A stretch of 51,480 nt of DNA from CAZQXD01 sp964597315 (GTDB lineage: Bacteria; Pseudomonadota; Gammaproteobacteria; Competibacterales; Competibacteraceae). Of this stretch, positions 32,723-41,359 are shown one piece after another (position 1 is the first letter of the stretch; every line of letters begins with the position of its first letter). The notes below the pieces were generated by a model, which searched no databases, was not told the origin of the DNA, and was given only the letters and a program-made list of their open reading frames with translations. The translations under genes and the position numbers were made by a program. The stretch spans positions 1 to 51,480 of the forward strand of contig CAZQXD010000029.1 in assembly GCA_964597315.1 (NCBI GenBank), read 5' to 3'.

Positions 32723-34339
32723 ATGAAGCGACGCAGTTTTCTCAAAGCCGGTGGGGCTGGCATGCTGGGCATCGGCAGCCTGGCCCTGCTCAAGCATATC
32801 CCCGCCCAGGCCGCCAGCAACGATACCCTGGTGGTGGCCATCGGCAACACCATCAACAGCATGGATATCCACCGTACCGGCACCAACCGGCCCAGTTACC
32901 AGGTCGCCGTCAATCTCTACGACCGGCTGTTAGGCTTCGGCGTCAAAACCCTGGCCGACGGTTCCCTGACCTATGACTACCAAACCCTGACCCCGGAGCT
33001 GGCGGAGTCCTGGGAGATGGCCGCCGATGGCAGCCATGTGGATTTTCACCTGCGCCGGAACGCCGTATTCTGGGATGGCAGCCCAGTCACCGCCGAGGAT
33101 GTGAAATGGTCTTTCGACCGGGCGGTATCGGTGGGAGGGTTTCCTAGCGTACAAATGAAGGCCGGCGCTCTGGAATCCCCTGACCAGTTCCAAGTGCTGG
33201 ACCGCCATACCTTCCGTATCCGCCTGCCGCGCCCCAGCAAGCTGACCCTGCCGGACCTGGGGGTGCCGGTGGCGGTGATCATCAATTCCCGGGTGGCCAA
33301 GGCCAAAGCCACGCCTGACGACCCCTGGGCCACCGACTATTTGCACAAAACCCCCGCTGGCAGCGGCGCCTATAAATTGGCCCGCTGGAAGCCCGGAGAG
33401 ATGACCGTCTACGAGCGCAACGACCAGTGGACCGGTGGACCGCTGCCGGAGCTGCGGCGGGTCATCATCCGGGAGGTGCCCTCCCCGTCCACCCGCCGGG
33501 CGCTCCTGGAGCGGGGCGATATCGACGTGAACTTCGACCTCAAGCCCAAGGATGCCCTTGAATTACAGCAGGCGGGCAAGCTCAAAGTGTCTGGTGTTCC
33601 TATAGAGAACTGTCTGGCGGCCCTGGGCCTAAACGTGCAGATCAAGCCCTTCGACGATATCCGGGTTCGCCAGGCCGTGGCCTGGTCCGTACCTTATCAG
33701 GCCATTTTCGACACCGCCGCCTATGGCCGGGGTCTGCCCATGTGGGGCGGCGCTTCCACCAGCCCCGCCAATATTGAATGGCCCCAGCCTTTCCCTTACG
33801 CCACGGACCTGGACAAGGCCCGGGCGCTGCTGGCGGAGGCGGGCTTGGCCGAGGGCTTCGACACCACTCTGAGCCTCAATCTGGGCCTGGCGGACTGGCA
33901 AGAACCCGCCTGTCTGTTGATCCAGGAAAGCCTGGCCAAAGTGGGCATCCGCGCCACCATAGACAAAATCCCCGGGGCCAACTGGCGCACCCGCGCCCTG
34001 GTGGAAAAGTCCCTGGCCATGCACATGAAGAACTTCGGAGGGTGGTTGAACTACCCGGATTATTACTTTTACTGGTGCTATCAGCACGGCCATTTGTTCA
34101 ACTCCATGAACTACCGCAACGAGGAAATCGAGACCCTGGTAGGGGAGACCCTGAACCGGGAGGTCAGCGACCCGGACTATGCCCCCAAGGTCAAGCGCAT
34201 GTTGGAGATCGCTTTCCACGAGGCGCCCATTATCCCCCTGTTCCAGCCGTTTCTGGATGTGGCCATGCAGCCGGGAGTGGAGGGCTACCAGTACTGGTTT
34301 CATCGTCAGTTCGACGCCCGTAGCGTACGCAAGATATGA
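32723..34339 (+). CDS. ABC transporter substrate-binding protein (family 5, Tat-exported)
   Basis: This 538-residue periplasmic binding protein of the dipeptide/oligopeptide type starts with a Tat signal (MKRRSFLKAGGAGML). Family motifs include SWEMAADGSHVDFHLRRNAV, FWDGSPVTAEDVKWSFDRAV and G-S-G-A-Y-K-L-A-R-W. Family 5 proteins bind peptides but also many unrelated small solutes. Tat export suggests folding before translocation. Its stop overlaps the first permease gene by 4 bases. Ligand is inferred only from the locus. Confidence 0.9.
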   Translation: MKRRSFLKAGGAGMLGIGSLALLKHIPAQAASNDTLVVAIGNTINSMDIHRTGTNRPSYQVAVNLYDRLLGFGVKTLADGSLTYDYQTLTPELAESWEMAADGSHVDFHLRRNAVFWDGSPVTAEDVKWSFDRAVSVGGFPSVQMKAGALESPDQFQVLDRHTFRIRLPRPSKLTLPDLGVPVAVIINSRVAKAKATPDDPWATDYLHKTPAGSGAYKLARWKPGEMTVYERNDQWTGGPLPELRRVIIREVPSPSTRRALLERGDIDVNFDLKPKDALELQQAGKLKVSGVPIENCLAALGLNVQIKPFDDIRVRQAVAWSVPYQAIFDTAAYGRGLPMWGGASTSPANIEWPQPFPYATDLDKARALLAEAGLAEGFDTTLSLNLGLADWQEPACLLIQESLAKVGIRATIDKIPGANWRTRALVEKSLAMHMKNFGGWLNYPDYYFYWCYQHGHLFNSMNYRNEEIETLVGETLNREVSDPDYAPKVKRMLEIAFHEAPIIPLFQPFLDVAMQPGVEGYQYWFHRQFDARSVRKI

Positions 34340-35364
34340 GCGCCGCTGGCAAAACCGGCTTGATCGGACGGCGCCTGCTCCAGGCGCTACCGTCCCTGGC
34401 GGGTATTATCGTGGTGGTGTTTCTGCTCACCCGAGCCTTGCCCGGCGACCCGGCGGTGTATTTCGCCGGGGTCAGCGCCGATGCTGAGTCCATCGCCCAG
34501 GTCCGGGCCAAGCTGGGCCTGGACCAGAGCCTGGCCCAGCAGTTTCTGATGTATCTGGGAGACCTAGCCCGGGGTGATCTGGGGGTGTCCCTGAACACCG
34601 GCCGACCGGTGCTGGAGGAGATCGCCGCCCGGCTGCCGGCCACCCTGGAACTGACTCTGGCGGCCCTGCTGTTCGCGGTGGCGGTGGCCGTGCCCCTGGG
34701 GGTGCTGGCGGCGGTACATCAGGACCGCTGGATCGACCATCTATGCCGGGTGGTGGTCACCGCCGGGGTGTCCCTGCCTACGTTTTTCACCGGGCTTTTG
34801 CTGATCTATGTGTTCTATTACCTGCTGGGCTGGGCGCCCTCGCCCCTAGGACGGTTGGATTTTCTGTACCTGGAACCCCCCACCGTCACCGGGTTTTATC
34901 TGATCGACAGCCTGCTGGCGGGAGACGTGGAGACCTTCCGGGCGGCTCTGGCGCAACTGCTGTTACCGGCCCTGACCCTGGGGCTGTTTGTGCTGGCTCC
35001 CATCGCCCGCATGACCCGGGGCGCTCTGCTCCAGGCCCTGGCCAGCGACTATGTGCGCACCGCCCGCGCCCACGGCCTACGCCCGTCCACGGTGCTGTAC
35101 AGCTACGCCCTGCGCAACGCCCTGCTGCCCCTACTTACCACCCTGGGGATGGTGTTCTCCTTTATGCTCGGGGCCAATGTGCTGGTGGAGCGGGTGTTCG
35201 CTTGGCCGGGCATCGGCTCGTTCGCAGTGGATGCCCTGGTAGCCTCGGATTACGCCGCAGTCCAGGGCTTTGTGCTGGTGATGGCGGTGTTGTTTGTGCT
35301 GCTGAACCTGCTTATCGATCTGCTCTACACCGTGGTGGACCCCCGCCTGGAACTGGAGGGCTGA
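34336..35364 (+). CDS. ABC transporter permease (DppB type)
   Basis: This 342-residue inner-membrane permease has six predicted membrane helices and the typical N-terminal region (RALPGDPAVYFAG, LGLDQSLAQQFLMYLGDLAR, GDLGVSLNTGRPVLEEI). The EAA-loop equivalent is DYVRTARAHGLRPSTVLYSY near residue 237. It pairs with the DppC-type permease to form the channel. ATGA overlap with the binding-protein gene and a 1-base gap to the next gene show a tight operon. Confidence 0.92.
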   Translation: MSAAGKTGLIGRRLLQALPSLAGIIVVVFLLTRALPGDPAVYFAGVSADAESIAQVRAKLGLDQSLAQQFLMYLGDLARGDLGVSLNTGRPVLEEIAARLPATLELTLAALLFAVAVAVPLGVLAAVHQDRWIDHLCRVVVTAGVSLPTFFTGLLLIYVFYYLLGWAPSPLGRLDFLYLEPPTVTGFYLIDSLLAGDVETFRAALAQLLLPALTLGLFVLAPIARMTRGALLQALASDYVRTARAHGLRPSTVLYSYALRNALLPLLTTLGMVFSFMLGANVLVERVFAWPGIGSFAVDALVASDYAAVQGFVLVMAVLFVLLNLLIDLLYTVVDPRLELEG

Positions 35365-35365
35365 C

Positions 35366-36235
35366 ATGGAAGCCATTGCCAGCCCGCCGTCCAGCACCTT
35401 CTGGCGCCACGCCCGCCATGTACTCCGGGACAACCCGGTCACCGTGGCGGCCTTTAGCTTGTTCACCTTGCTGCTGGTCCTGGCCCTGTTCGGCCCGACC
35501 CTGGCCCCTTACGACCCCTTGGCCAGCGACACCGCCAATGCCCTGCAAGCCCCGTCCTGGGTCCATTGGTTCGGCACCGATCATCTGGGCCGGGATGTAC
35601 TCAGCCGGGTGATGGTCGCCGCCCGCCTGGACCTGGGCATCGCCGTCACCGCCGTGGCCCTGTCTTGCCTGGTCGGGGCGGCCCTGGGCAGCCTGGCGGG
35701 GTATTACGGGGGCTGGTGGGACATCATGGTTGGCCGGGTCACCGATACCATCATGGCCTTTCCTCTGTTCGTGCTGGCCATGGGTATCGTCGCCGCCCTG
35801 GGCAACACCGTGGAGAATATCGTCTACGCCACGGCCATTATCAATCTGCCTTTCTATGCCCGGGTGGCCCGGGCCGAGGTCAACGTGCGCCGTCAGGCCG
35901 GTTATGTGGCCGCCGCCCGGCTGGCGGGCAATGGGGATATGCGGGTGCTGCTGTTTCATCTGTTCCCCAATATCCTGCCGCCGCTGATGGTGCAAATTTC
36001 CCTGAACATGGGCTGGGCGATTCTCAATGCCGCGGGGCTGAGCTTTATCGGCCTGGGGGTACGCCCGCCCACCCCGGAGTGGGGAATCATGGTGGCCGAG
36101 GGGGCTGGCTATATCGTCTCCGGGGAATGGTGGCTGGCCCTGTTTCCCGGTATCGCCCTGATGCTGGCGGTGTTTTGTTTCAATCTGCTGGGGGATGGTC
36201 TTAGGGACCTGATCGACCCCCAGCGCCGGACTTGA
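35366..36235 (+). CDS. ABC transporter permease (DppC type)
   Basis: This 289-residue permease has an N-terminal helix (VTVAAFSLFTLLLVLALFGP) and the DppC-type motif WFGTDHLGRDVLSRVM near residues 69-84. The EAA-like cytoplasmic loop is at about 170-190 (ARAEVNVRRQAGYVAAARLA). RTPEWG-type PPTPEWGIMVAEG is seen near the end. It forms the second half of the membrane channel. The ATPase gene begins 12 bases after its stop. Confidence 0.92.
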   Translation: MEAIASPPSSTFWRHARHVLRDNPVTVAAFSLFTLLLVLALFGPTLAPYDPLASDTANALQAPSWVHWFGTDHLGRDVLSRVMVAARLDLGIAVTAVALSCLVGAALGSLAGYYGGWWDIMVGRVTDTIMAFPLFVLAMGIVAALGNTVENIVYATAIINLPFYARVARAEVNVRRQAGYVAAARLAGNGDMRVLLFHLFPNILPPLMVQISLNMGWAILNAAGLSFIGLGVRPPTPEWGIMVAEGAGYIVSGEWWLALFPGIALMLAVFCFNLLGDGLRDLIDPQRRT

Positions 36236-36247
36236 TCGGTGAGCGCC

Positions 36248-37206
36248 ATGAACCCGCCTTTGCTCCAGGTGCAGGACCTGGGTTTGGAATTCCGCACCCG
36301 GGGCGGCACGGTGCGCGCCCTGGAGGGGGTCAGCCTGAGCGTGAACAAGGGCGAGATTGTCGGGGTAGTGGGGGAATCCGGCTCCGGCAAGTCGGTCACC
36401 GCCTATGCCATTATGGGCATTCTCGACCGCTCCGCCCGGATCACCGGGGGCGCCATCACCCTGGGAGGCATGGACCTGTTGGGAAGCGATGAACGCGCCC
36501 TGGGAAATATCCGAGGCCGGGAGGTGTCCATGATTTTCCAAAGCCCCCGCTCCGCCCTCAACCCCATCCGCAGCGTAGGCCGCCAGTTGGAGGACGTGCT
36601 GCGCCGCCATACCACCACCACCCGCCAACAGCTCCCGAAGCGCGCCAAGGCGGCCCTGGCCCGGGTGCGCATCCCCGACCCGGAGCGGCGCTACCACGCT
36701 TACCCCTTCGAGCTGTCCGGGGGGTTGTGCCAGCGGGTGGGCATTGCCGCCGCCCTNNNNNNNNNNTGATCGCCGACGAGCCTACCACCGGCCTGGATGT
36801 CACCACCCAGGCGGCGATTCTGGACCTGCTCCAGGAGCTGGCCCGGGAGCGGCGCATGGCTACCCTGTTGATTACCCACGACCTGCCTATGGCCGCCCAG
36901 GTCTGCGACCGTATCGTGGTAATGCACGCCGGCCATGTGGTGGAATCCGCCCCCACCAGGACACTGTTCAGCCGCCCCCGCCATCCCTACACCGCCAAGC
37001 TGATCGCCGCTACGCCCAGTGGCCGGGACCACCTGGAGGCCATCGCCGCCATTCCCGGCAGCCTGCCGGACCTGCGCGCCGCCGAACTCCCCCCCTGCCG
37101 CTTTGCCCGGCGCTGCGAGCGCCACGCCCCGATCTGTGACCAGCCGGGGCTGGCCAGCATAGCGATCAACCCCACCCATAGCGTCACTTGTCGGAGGCCC
37201 TTATGA
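36248..37206 (+). CDS. ABC transporter ATPase (DppD type), interrupted by an assembly gap
   Basis: This ATPase has Walker A GESGSGKS, the signature ELSGGLCQRVGIAAA, Walker B IADEPTTGLDV and the C-terminal CRFARRCERHAPIC motif of oligopeptide transporters. Between signature and Walker B lie 10 N bases. As written, they throw the frame off and create a TGA. Restoring the normal spacing would need about 20 bases, so the gene is probably intact in the genome. The ATG at 36248 is preferred; a GTG at 36239 would add 3 residues. Its stop overlaps the next start (ATGA). Confidence 0.85.
36757..36766. other. Assembly gap (10 N)
   Basis: Ten unknown bases join two contig pieces inside the DppD-type gene. 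The two parts are in different frames when N = 10. The protein family needs 3k+2 bases here, about 20. Confidence 0.97.
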
Positions 37207-38225
37207 CCCCTTTATTGTCCGTGGAAAACCTGGTCCGACGCTTTCCCCTGGGGCCGCGCCGACACGGCCTGTTGGCGCGGCGCGGCGGGCCGTCGCCCCT
37301 GCTCCATGCCGTGGATGGGGTCAGCTTTACGCTGGGCGCCGGGGAAAGTCTGGGGCTGGTGGGGGAGTCCGGCTGCGGCAAATCGACCCTGGTGAATCTC
37401 CTGGCCCGACTCACAGACCCCGACAGCGGCGCGATCCGCCTGGACGGGGAGGACCTGGCGGCGATCCCCGCCCGACGCTTCACTGGCCACCCGACCCGGG
37501 GGCTGATTCAAGTGGTCTTCCAGGACCCCCACGACAGCCTCAATCCCCGCTTCACGGGCTTCGATTCCCTGGCCGAACCCCTGCGTCGGCTGGGGGGCTT
37601 ATCCGGCCCGACCCTGCGAGTACGGGTGGCGGAGTTGGCCGCCCGGGTGGGCCTGCCACCGGAACTGCTAGGCCGCTTCCCCCACCAGTTGTCCGGGGGC
37701 CAGAAAGCCCGGGTGAATATCGGCCGGGCCATCGCCCTGGAGCCACGGCTGCTGATCCTGGATGAGCCTACCTCGGCCCTGGATGTGTCGGTGCAGGCGG
37801 TGATCCTCAAGCTGTTGGCCCGGCTGCGCTCCGAGCTAGGCATGAGCTATCTGTTCGTATCCCACGATCTCAATGTGGTGCGGCTGCTCTGCGACCGGGT
37901 GCTGGTCATGTATCTGGGCAAAATCGTCGAATCCGGCCCGGCCCAGACGGTGTTCAGCGCCCCGGCCCACCCCTACACCCAGGCCCTGGTGGCGGCGATT
38001 CCCACGCCATATGCCGATCGTCGCCCCCAGCGCCCGCGCCTGGACGGGGAGCCACGCAGCCCGGTGGACCCAGACCCCCATAGCTGCCGCTTCCATGGCC
38101 GCTGCCCCCGAGGCGAGGACTATTGCGCCACTGCGAACCCGGAGCCGCGATTAGTAGAGAATGGCCATCGCGTGGCCTGCCACTTTGCCGAAGCCCGGAC
38201 TGCGGCCATCGCCAAAGCCGTCTGA
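37203..38225 (+). CDS. ABC transporter ATPase (DppF type)
   Basis: This 340-residue ATPase has Walker A GESGCGKST, signature LSGGQKARVNIGRAI, Walker B LLILDEPTSALDVSVQ and the H-loop VSHDLNVV. A C-terminal CRFHGRCPRGEDYC oligopeptide-transporter tail follows. It pairs with the DppD-type ATPase to energise uptake. The start at 37203 is fixed by the ATGA overlap with the upstream stop. A 14-base gap separates it from atzG, so transport and catabolism genes are co-transcribed. Confidence 0.93.
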   Translation: MTPLLSVENLVRRFPLGPRRHGLLARRGGPSPLLHAVDGVSFTLGAGESLGLVGESGCGKSTLVNLLARLTDPDSGAIRLDGEDLAAIPARRFTGHPTRGLIQVVFQDPHDSLNPRFTGFDSLAEPLRRLGGLSGPTLRVRVAELAARVGLPPELLGRFPHQLSGGQKARVNIGRAIALEPRLLILDEPTSALDVSVQAVILKLLARLRSELGMSYLFVSHDLNVVRLLCDRVLVMYLGKIVESGPAQTVFSAPAHPYTQALVAAIPTPYADRRPQRPRLDGEPRSPVDPDPHSCRFHGRCPRGEDYCATANPEPRLVENGHRVACHFAEARTAAIAKAV

Positions 38226-38238
38226 ACGGAGCATACCC

Positions 38239-38445
38239 ATGACCCCCGAGTTTCTGCCTATCCCCGAACACTTCGATCCTGATGCCTATCTGGAAGCCGC
38301 AGCGGCGGCCGTGGACCTGTCCATCGCCCCCGCCCACCGCCCAGGGGTGTTGACCTTTCTGGACCTGGCGGCGCGCATGGCCGGTCATGTGGCGGAGTTC
38401 GAGCTGCCCGACACGATGGAGCCGGCCCCGGTCTTCAAGCCCTGA
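38239..38445 (+). CDS. atzG: AtzG (DUF4089), small subunit of 1-carboxybiuret hydrolase
   Basis: This 68-residue protein contains the DUF4089 pattern FDPDAYLEAAAAAVDLSIAP followed by HRPGV and a leucine-rich helix. AtzG stabilises the amidase AtzE as an AtzE-AtzG complex in cyanuric-acid and biuret breakdown. GGAG precedes the ATG, and the frame's upstream 26 codons lie in the ATPase gene. The amidase gene follows within a few bases, as in known atzE-atzG loci. Confidence 0.82.
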   Translation: MTPEFLPIPEHFDPDAYLEAAAAAVDLSIAPAHRPGVLTFLDLAARMAGHVAEFELPDTMEPAPVFKP

Positions 38446-38456
38446 GAGTGATGCCC

Positions 38457-39860
38457 ATGATCGACGCCAGCCTGCCCGCCCACCGCATCGCCGCCGCCGT
38501 CAGACAAGGCGCTGTCAGCGCCGAAGCCGTCACCCAGGCGGCTCTGGAGCGCATCGCCGAACGCAACGGCGAACTCAATGCCTATACGGACCTTACCGCC
38601 GACCGGGCTTTGAGCGAGGCCCGGGCCGTGGACCAAGAGCGAGCCGCCGGCCGCCCCCTGGGACCCCTGGCCGGGGTGCCTTATGCCGTCAAGAATCTGC
38701 TGGATATCCAGGGTTTGCCCACCCTGGCCGGGTCCAAAATCAACCGCGACCAGGCTCCGGCCACGACCGACGCCACCCTGATCCGGCGTCTGCGAGCCGC
38801 CGGGGCGGTGCTGTTGGGGGGACTCAACATGGGGGAATACGCCTATGATTTCACCGGCGAGAACGCCCATTACGGTCCCTCCCGCAATCCCCACGATCCG
38901 ACCCGTATGTCCGGGGGTTCCTCCGGGGGCAGCGGCACGGCCTTGGCCGCTGGCCTGGCCGCCCTTACCCTGGGTTCCGACACCAACGGCTCGATCCGGG
39001 TGCCGGCCTCTTTGTGCGGGCTATTCGGCCTCAAGCCCACCTTTGGCCGACTGAGCCGGGCCGGGTCGTTTCCCTTCTGCCCCAGCCTGGACCACCTCGG
39101 CCCCCTGGCCCGCAACGTCACCGACCTGGCCTTGGCCTATGATGTCCTGCAGGGACCGGACCCGGCCGACCCGGCCTGCACGGAGCGCGCCCCGGAGCCG
39201 GTGCTGCCGGTATTGGATCAGGGCATCCACAAGTTGCGTATCGCCGTGGCCGATGGCTATTTCAGCCAGGGGGGCAGCGACCAGGCCCGGGCGGCGGTAG
39301 CCACGGTGGCCGCCGCCCTGGGCGCAGCGCGCGGCGTCACCCTGCCGGAGGTCAGCCGCGCCCGGGCCGCCGCCTTTGTCATCACCAACGCCGAGGGGGG
39401 GCAGTTGCATCTACAGCGGTTACGGAGCCGGGCCGCCGATTTCGACCCCGAGGTGCGGGACCGCTTGCTGGCCGGCGCCTTGCTCCCCGCCCACTGGTAT
39501 CTCCAGGCCCAGCGTTTCCGGCACTGGTATCACCAACGGCTGTTGGCGGTATTCAGGGAGGTAGACGTGCTGATCGCCCCGGCCACCCCCTGTTCGGCCC
39601 CCTTGATCGGCCAGAAAACCCTGCTGATCGATGGCCGGGAAGTGCTGCTGCGGCCCAATCTGGGGCTGTATACCCAGCCTTTGTCTTTCGTGGGCTTGCC
39701 GGTGGTGGCCGCACCCCTGGCCAAACCGGGGGGCTTGCCTATCGCTGTGCAACTGATCGCCGCGCCCTGGGGGGAGGCTCGGGTGTTGCAGGTGGCGGCG
39801 GAGTTGGAGCGAAAGGGGGTAGTGGCGGCCGCTTGCGGCGTGAACGATAAAGCGCCTTGA
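38457..39860 (+). CDS. atzE: AtzE, amidase-signature 1-carboxybiuret hydrolase
   Basis: This amidase of about 467 residues has the Ser-cisSer-Lys triad in place: K79 in GVPYAVKNLLD, cis-Ser155 in MSGGSSGGSGTALAAGL, and S179 in GSDTNGSIRVPAS. AtzE removes ammonia from 1-carboxybiuret, the unstable product of cyanuric acid hydrolase. The adjoining AtzG subunit makes this assignment better than a generic amidase. In-frame GTG 38448 and ATG 38451 are alternative starts; GAGAG is best spaced for 38457. AtzD, AtzH and allophanate hydrolase are not in the window. Confidence 0.82.
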   Translation: MIDASLPAHRIAAAVRQGAVSAEAVTQAALERIAERNGELNAYTDLTADRALSEARAVDQERAAGRPLGPLAGVPYAVKNLLDIQGLPTLAGSKINRDQAPATTDATLIRRLRAAGAVLLGGLNMGEYAYDFTGENAHYGPSRNPHDPTRMSGGSSGGSGTALAAGLAALTLGSDTNGSIRVPASLCGLFGLKPTFGRLSRAGSFPFCPSLDHLGPLARNVTDLALAYDVLQGPDPADPACTERAPEPVLPVLDQGIHKLRIAVADGYFSQGGSDQARAAVATVAAALGAARGVTLPEVSRARAAAFVITNAEGGQLHLQRLRSRAADFDPEVRDRLLAGALLPAHWYLQAQRFRHWYHQRLLAVFREVDVLIAPATPCSAPLIGQKTLLIDGREVLLRPNLGLYTQPLSFVGLPVVAAPLAKPGGLPIAVQLIAAPWGEARVLQVAAELERKGVVAAACGVNDKAP

Positions 39861-39890
39861 ACAGGTGCGTAAACGGCATCAACGCCCTGT
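39861..39890. terminator. Hairpin at the end of the biuret operon
   Basis: ACAGGTGCGT pairs with ACGCCCTGT with a single bulged T, around an 11-base loop, directly after the atzE stop and before the converging SRAP gene. No T-run is present; it may act as a bidirectional block. Confidence 0.4.
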
Positions 39891-39902
39891 GGACAAGTAC
39901 GC

Positions 39903-40655
39903 TTAAATTCGAATATCTATTTTTTCCAGTACACGAGCGTCGTTTGAGTTTGGATTGTTGATGGCCGTCGATATCGGCCAGGCATCCATCTCATCGTCTT
40001 TGTAAGGCTGAATTAAGCTTTCTGCAGCGTCCCTGGAACCCGTAAGCCACGTTCGCTGCGCCTGATCGGGCAAAATGAGGGGCATTCGATGTTTGTTGCG
40101 TCCCGCATTGTGGATATCACGCAGCAACGCATTTGCCGCCAACGTCACAATGGTGCAGGAACGAACAGGGCTACCGTCGGGCGCGGTCGATGTTTCCCAT
40201 AATCCCCCAAAAATCAGATGCGGCTGGTCTCGCAAGCCAATGTGCCAGGGTTGTTTGGTGTTCTTACCAGGCGCCGCCTGCCACTCGAAAAAGCCGGTCG
40301 CGAAGATGAGGCAACGTTGATTGTGTTTCCAGGCGTTGCGATAAGCCGGTTTCTTCGACATCTCCTCGGAGCGAGCGTTTGCGGTGTTGTAATTCGGAAC
40401 TTCCCCTTTCGCCCATATTGGCACTAACGGCCAAAGCAGGCTGTCGGCCACCAACTGACCGTCCTCCCAGTAAATCGCCGGTATGCGGGTGATGCGTCGT
40501 GGCGTGGCGCGCTTCGACCCTTCGGGTAAGGGCGGTTCGCTTGGGCTGATGTTGTAGCGTGGCTCGAAGGCTCCAAACACATCGGACGCCACCGCGACGT
40601 CGAACGTCTCCAGCCATGCCTTCGGGTCCGAGACAATATTGAATCGGCCGCACAC
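39903..40655 (-). CDS. SRAP-family abasic-site DNA-protein crosslink protein (YedK/HMCES)
   Basis: This 250-residue SRAP protein begins MCGRF. After Met removal, C2 forms a stable thiazolidine link to abasic sites in single-stranded DNA. The other active-site elements are present: YNTANARSEE (Asn), GFFEW (Glu) and NKHRMPLIL (His). It protects abasic sites at stalled forks. Such genes are common on chromosomes and mobile elements. It stands alone, convergent with atzE and divergent from the charged-protein gene. Confidence 0.92.
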   Translation of the reverse strand: MCGRFNIVSDPKAWLETFDVAVASDVFGAFEPRYNISPSEPPLPEGSKRATPRRITRIPAIYWEDGQLVADSLLWPLVPIWAKGEVPNYNTANARSEEMSKKPAYRNAWKHNQRCLIFATGFFEWQAAPGKNTKQPWHIGLRDQPHLIFGGLWETSTAPDGSPVRSCTIVTLAANALLRDIHNAGRNKHRMPLILPDQAQRTWLTGSRDAAESLIQPYKDDEMDAWPISTAINNPNSNDARVLEKIDIRI

Positions 40656-40848
40656 CGTATTCCCCTCCTTCGCTCAGTGAGTTCGCCAGGGTTAGATATT
40701 ACTCGATATTGGCCATGGAGAGCGTGCCGACGCCGCGCCCTGACCGTGGCTTTGTCCCCCGGCCTTCAAAAGAAGAGGCTACCCACGGTCGGCACACGCC
40801 GCTAAACTGTCCATAAAAAATCTTTGCGGCTACAGAGCGAGCCTAATT

Positions 40849-41334
40849 ATGTCCACGGAACCGAACAAGGGTACACTGCGCGAGCAATTCGTCGAGGCTC
40901 AACGGCGCACGGAGCCTTACGCGCCCAAGCAGGACGACAACCGGAAAGACGCCAAGAACCGCGCCTTGAGTGACGAATTTAAAAACGCCCAGACCCGGAC
41001 CGAGGTCCCGCCCGAACCGGCGAAAAAGAACCCGCCGAAGGATATCGCCCACGAAAACAAGAGTCTCGGCGATGGGCTAAAACCACCGCCCGGCGCGAGC
41101 GCAATCCAGAAACGAACCCAATACGCCCACCTAGAGCAAACGCGAGAGAAACACCGGCCCCAGGAAACGCCGCCCAAAAAGCCCTTAAACACGGACATCG
41201 GCCATTTGCCCCACATGGACGGACCCAAGGACAACAGCGGAAAAAAGACCCTGAGCGAGGAATTCAAAGAGGCTCGGGCAAAGCAGCCCAAAGACCCTCC
41301 CCGCAAGGATGACCCACCCAAGAAGTCCAAGTAA
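40849..41334 (+). CDS. Charged, disordered protein with three LxxEF repeats
   Basis: This 161-residue protein is very rich in Lys, Glu, Asp and Pro, with no hydrophobic core or signal peptide. A short motif recurs three times: LREQFVEAQRR (residue 9), LSDEFKNAQTR (about 40) and LSEEFKEARAK (about 136). Each is flanked by proline-rich linkers such as EPAKKNPP and PPRKDDPP. Equally spaced helical motifs in a disordered chain suggest a binding scaffold or a substrate recognised at several points. It faces the HNH-like gene across 25 bases. No family recognised; it could be cargo or a regulator of the ATPase cluster to its right. Confidence 0.6.
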   Translation: MSTEPNKGTLREQFVEAQRRTEPYAPKQDDNRKDAKNRALSDEFKNAQTRTEVPPEPAKKNPPKDIAHENKSLGDGLKPPPGASAIQKRTQYAHLEQTREKHRPQETPPKKPLNTDIGHLPHMDGPKDNSGKKTLSEEFKEARAKQPKDPPRKDDPPKKSK

Positions 41335-41359
41335 GCGACGGCGGACAACGGCCAAGGTC

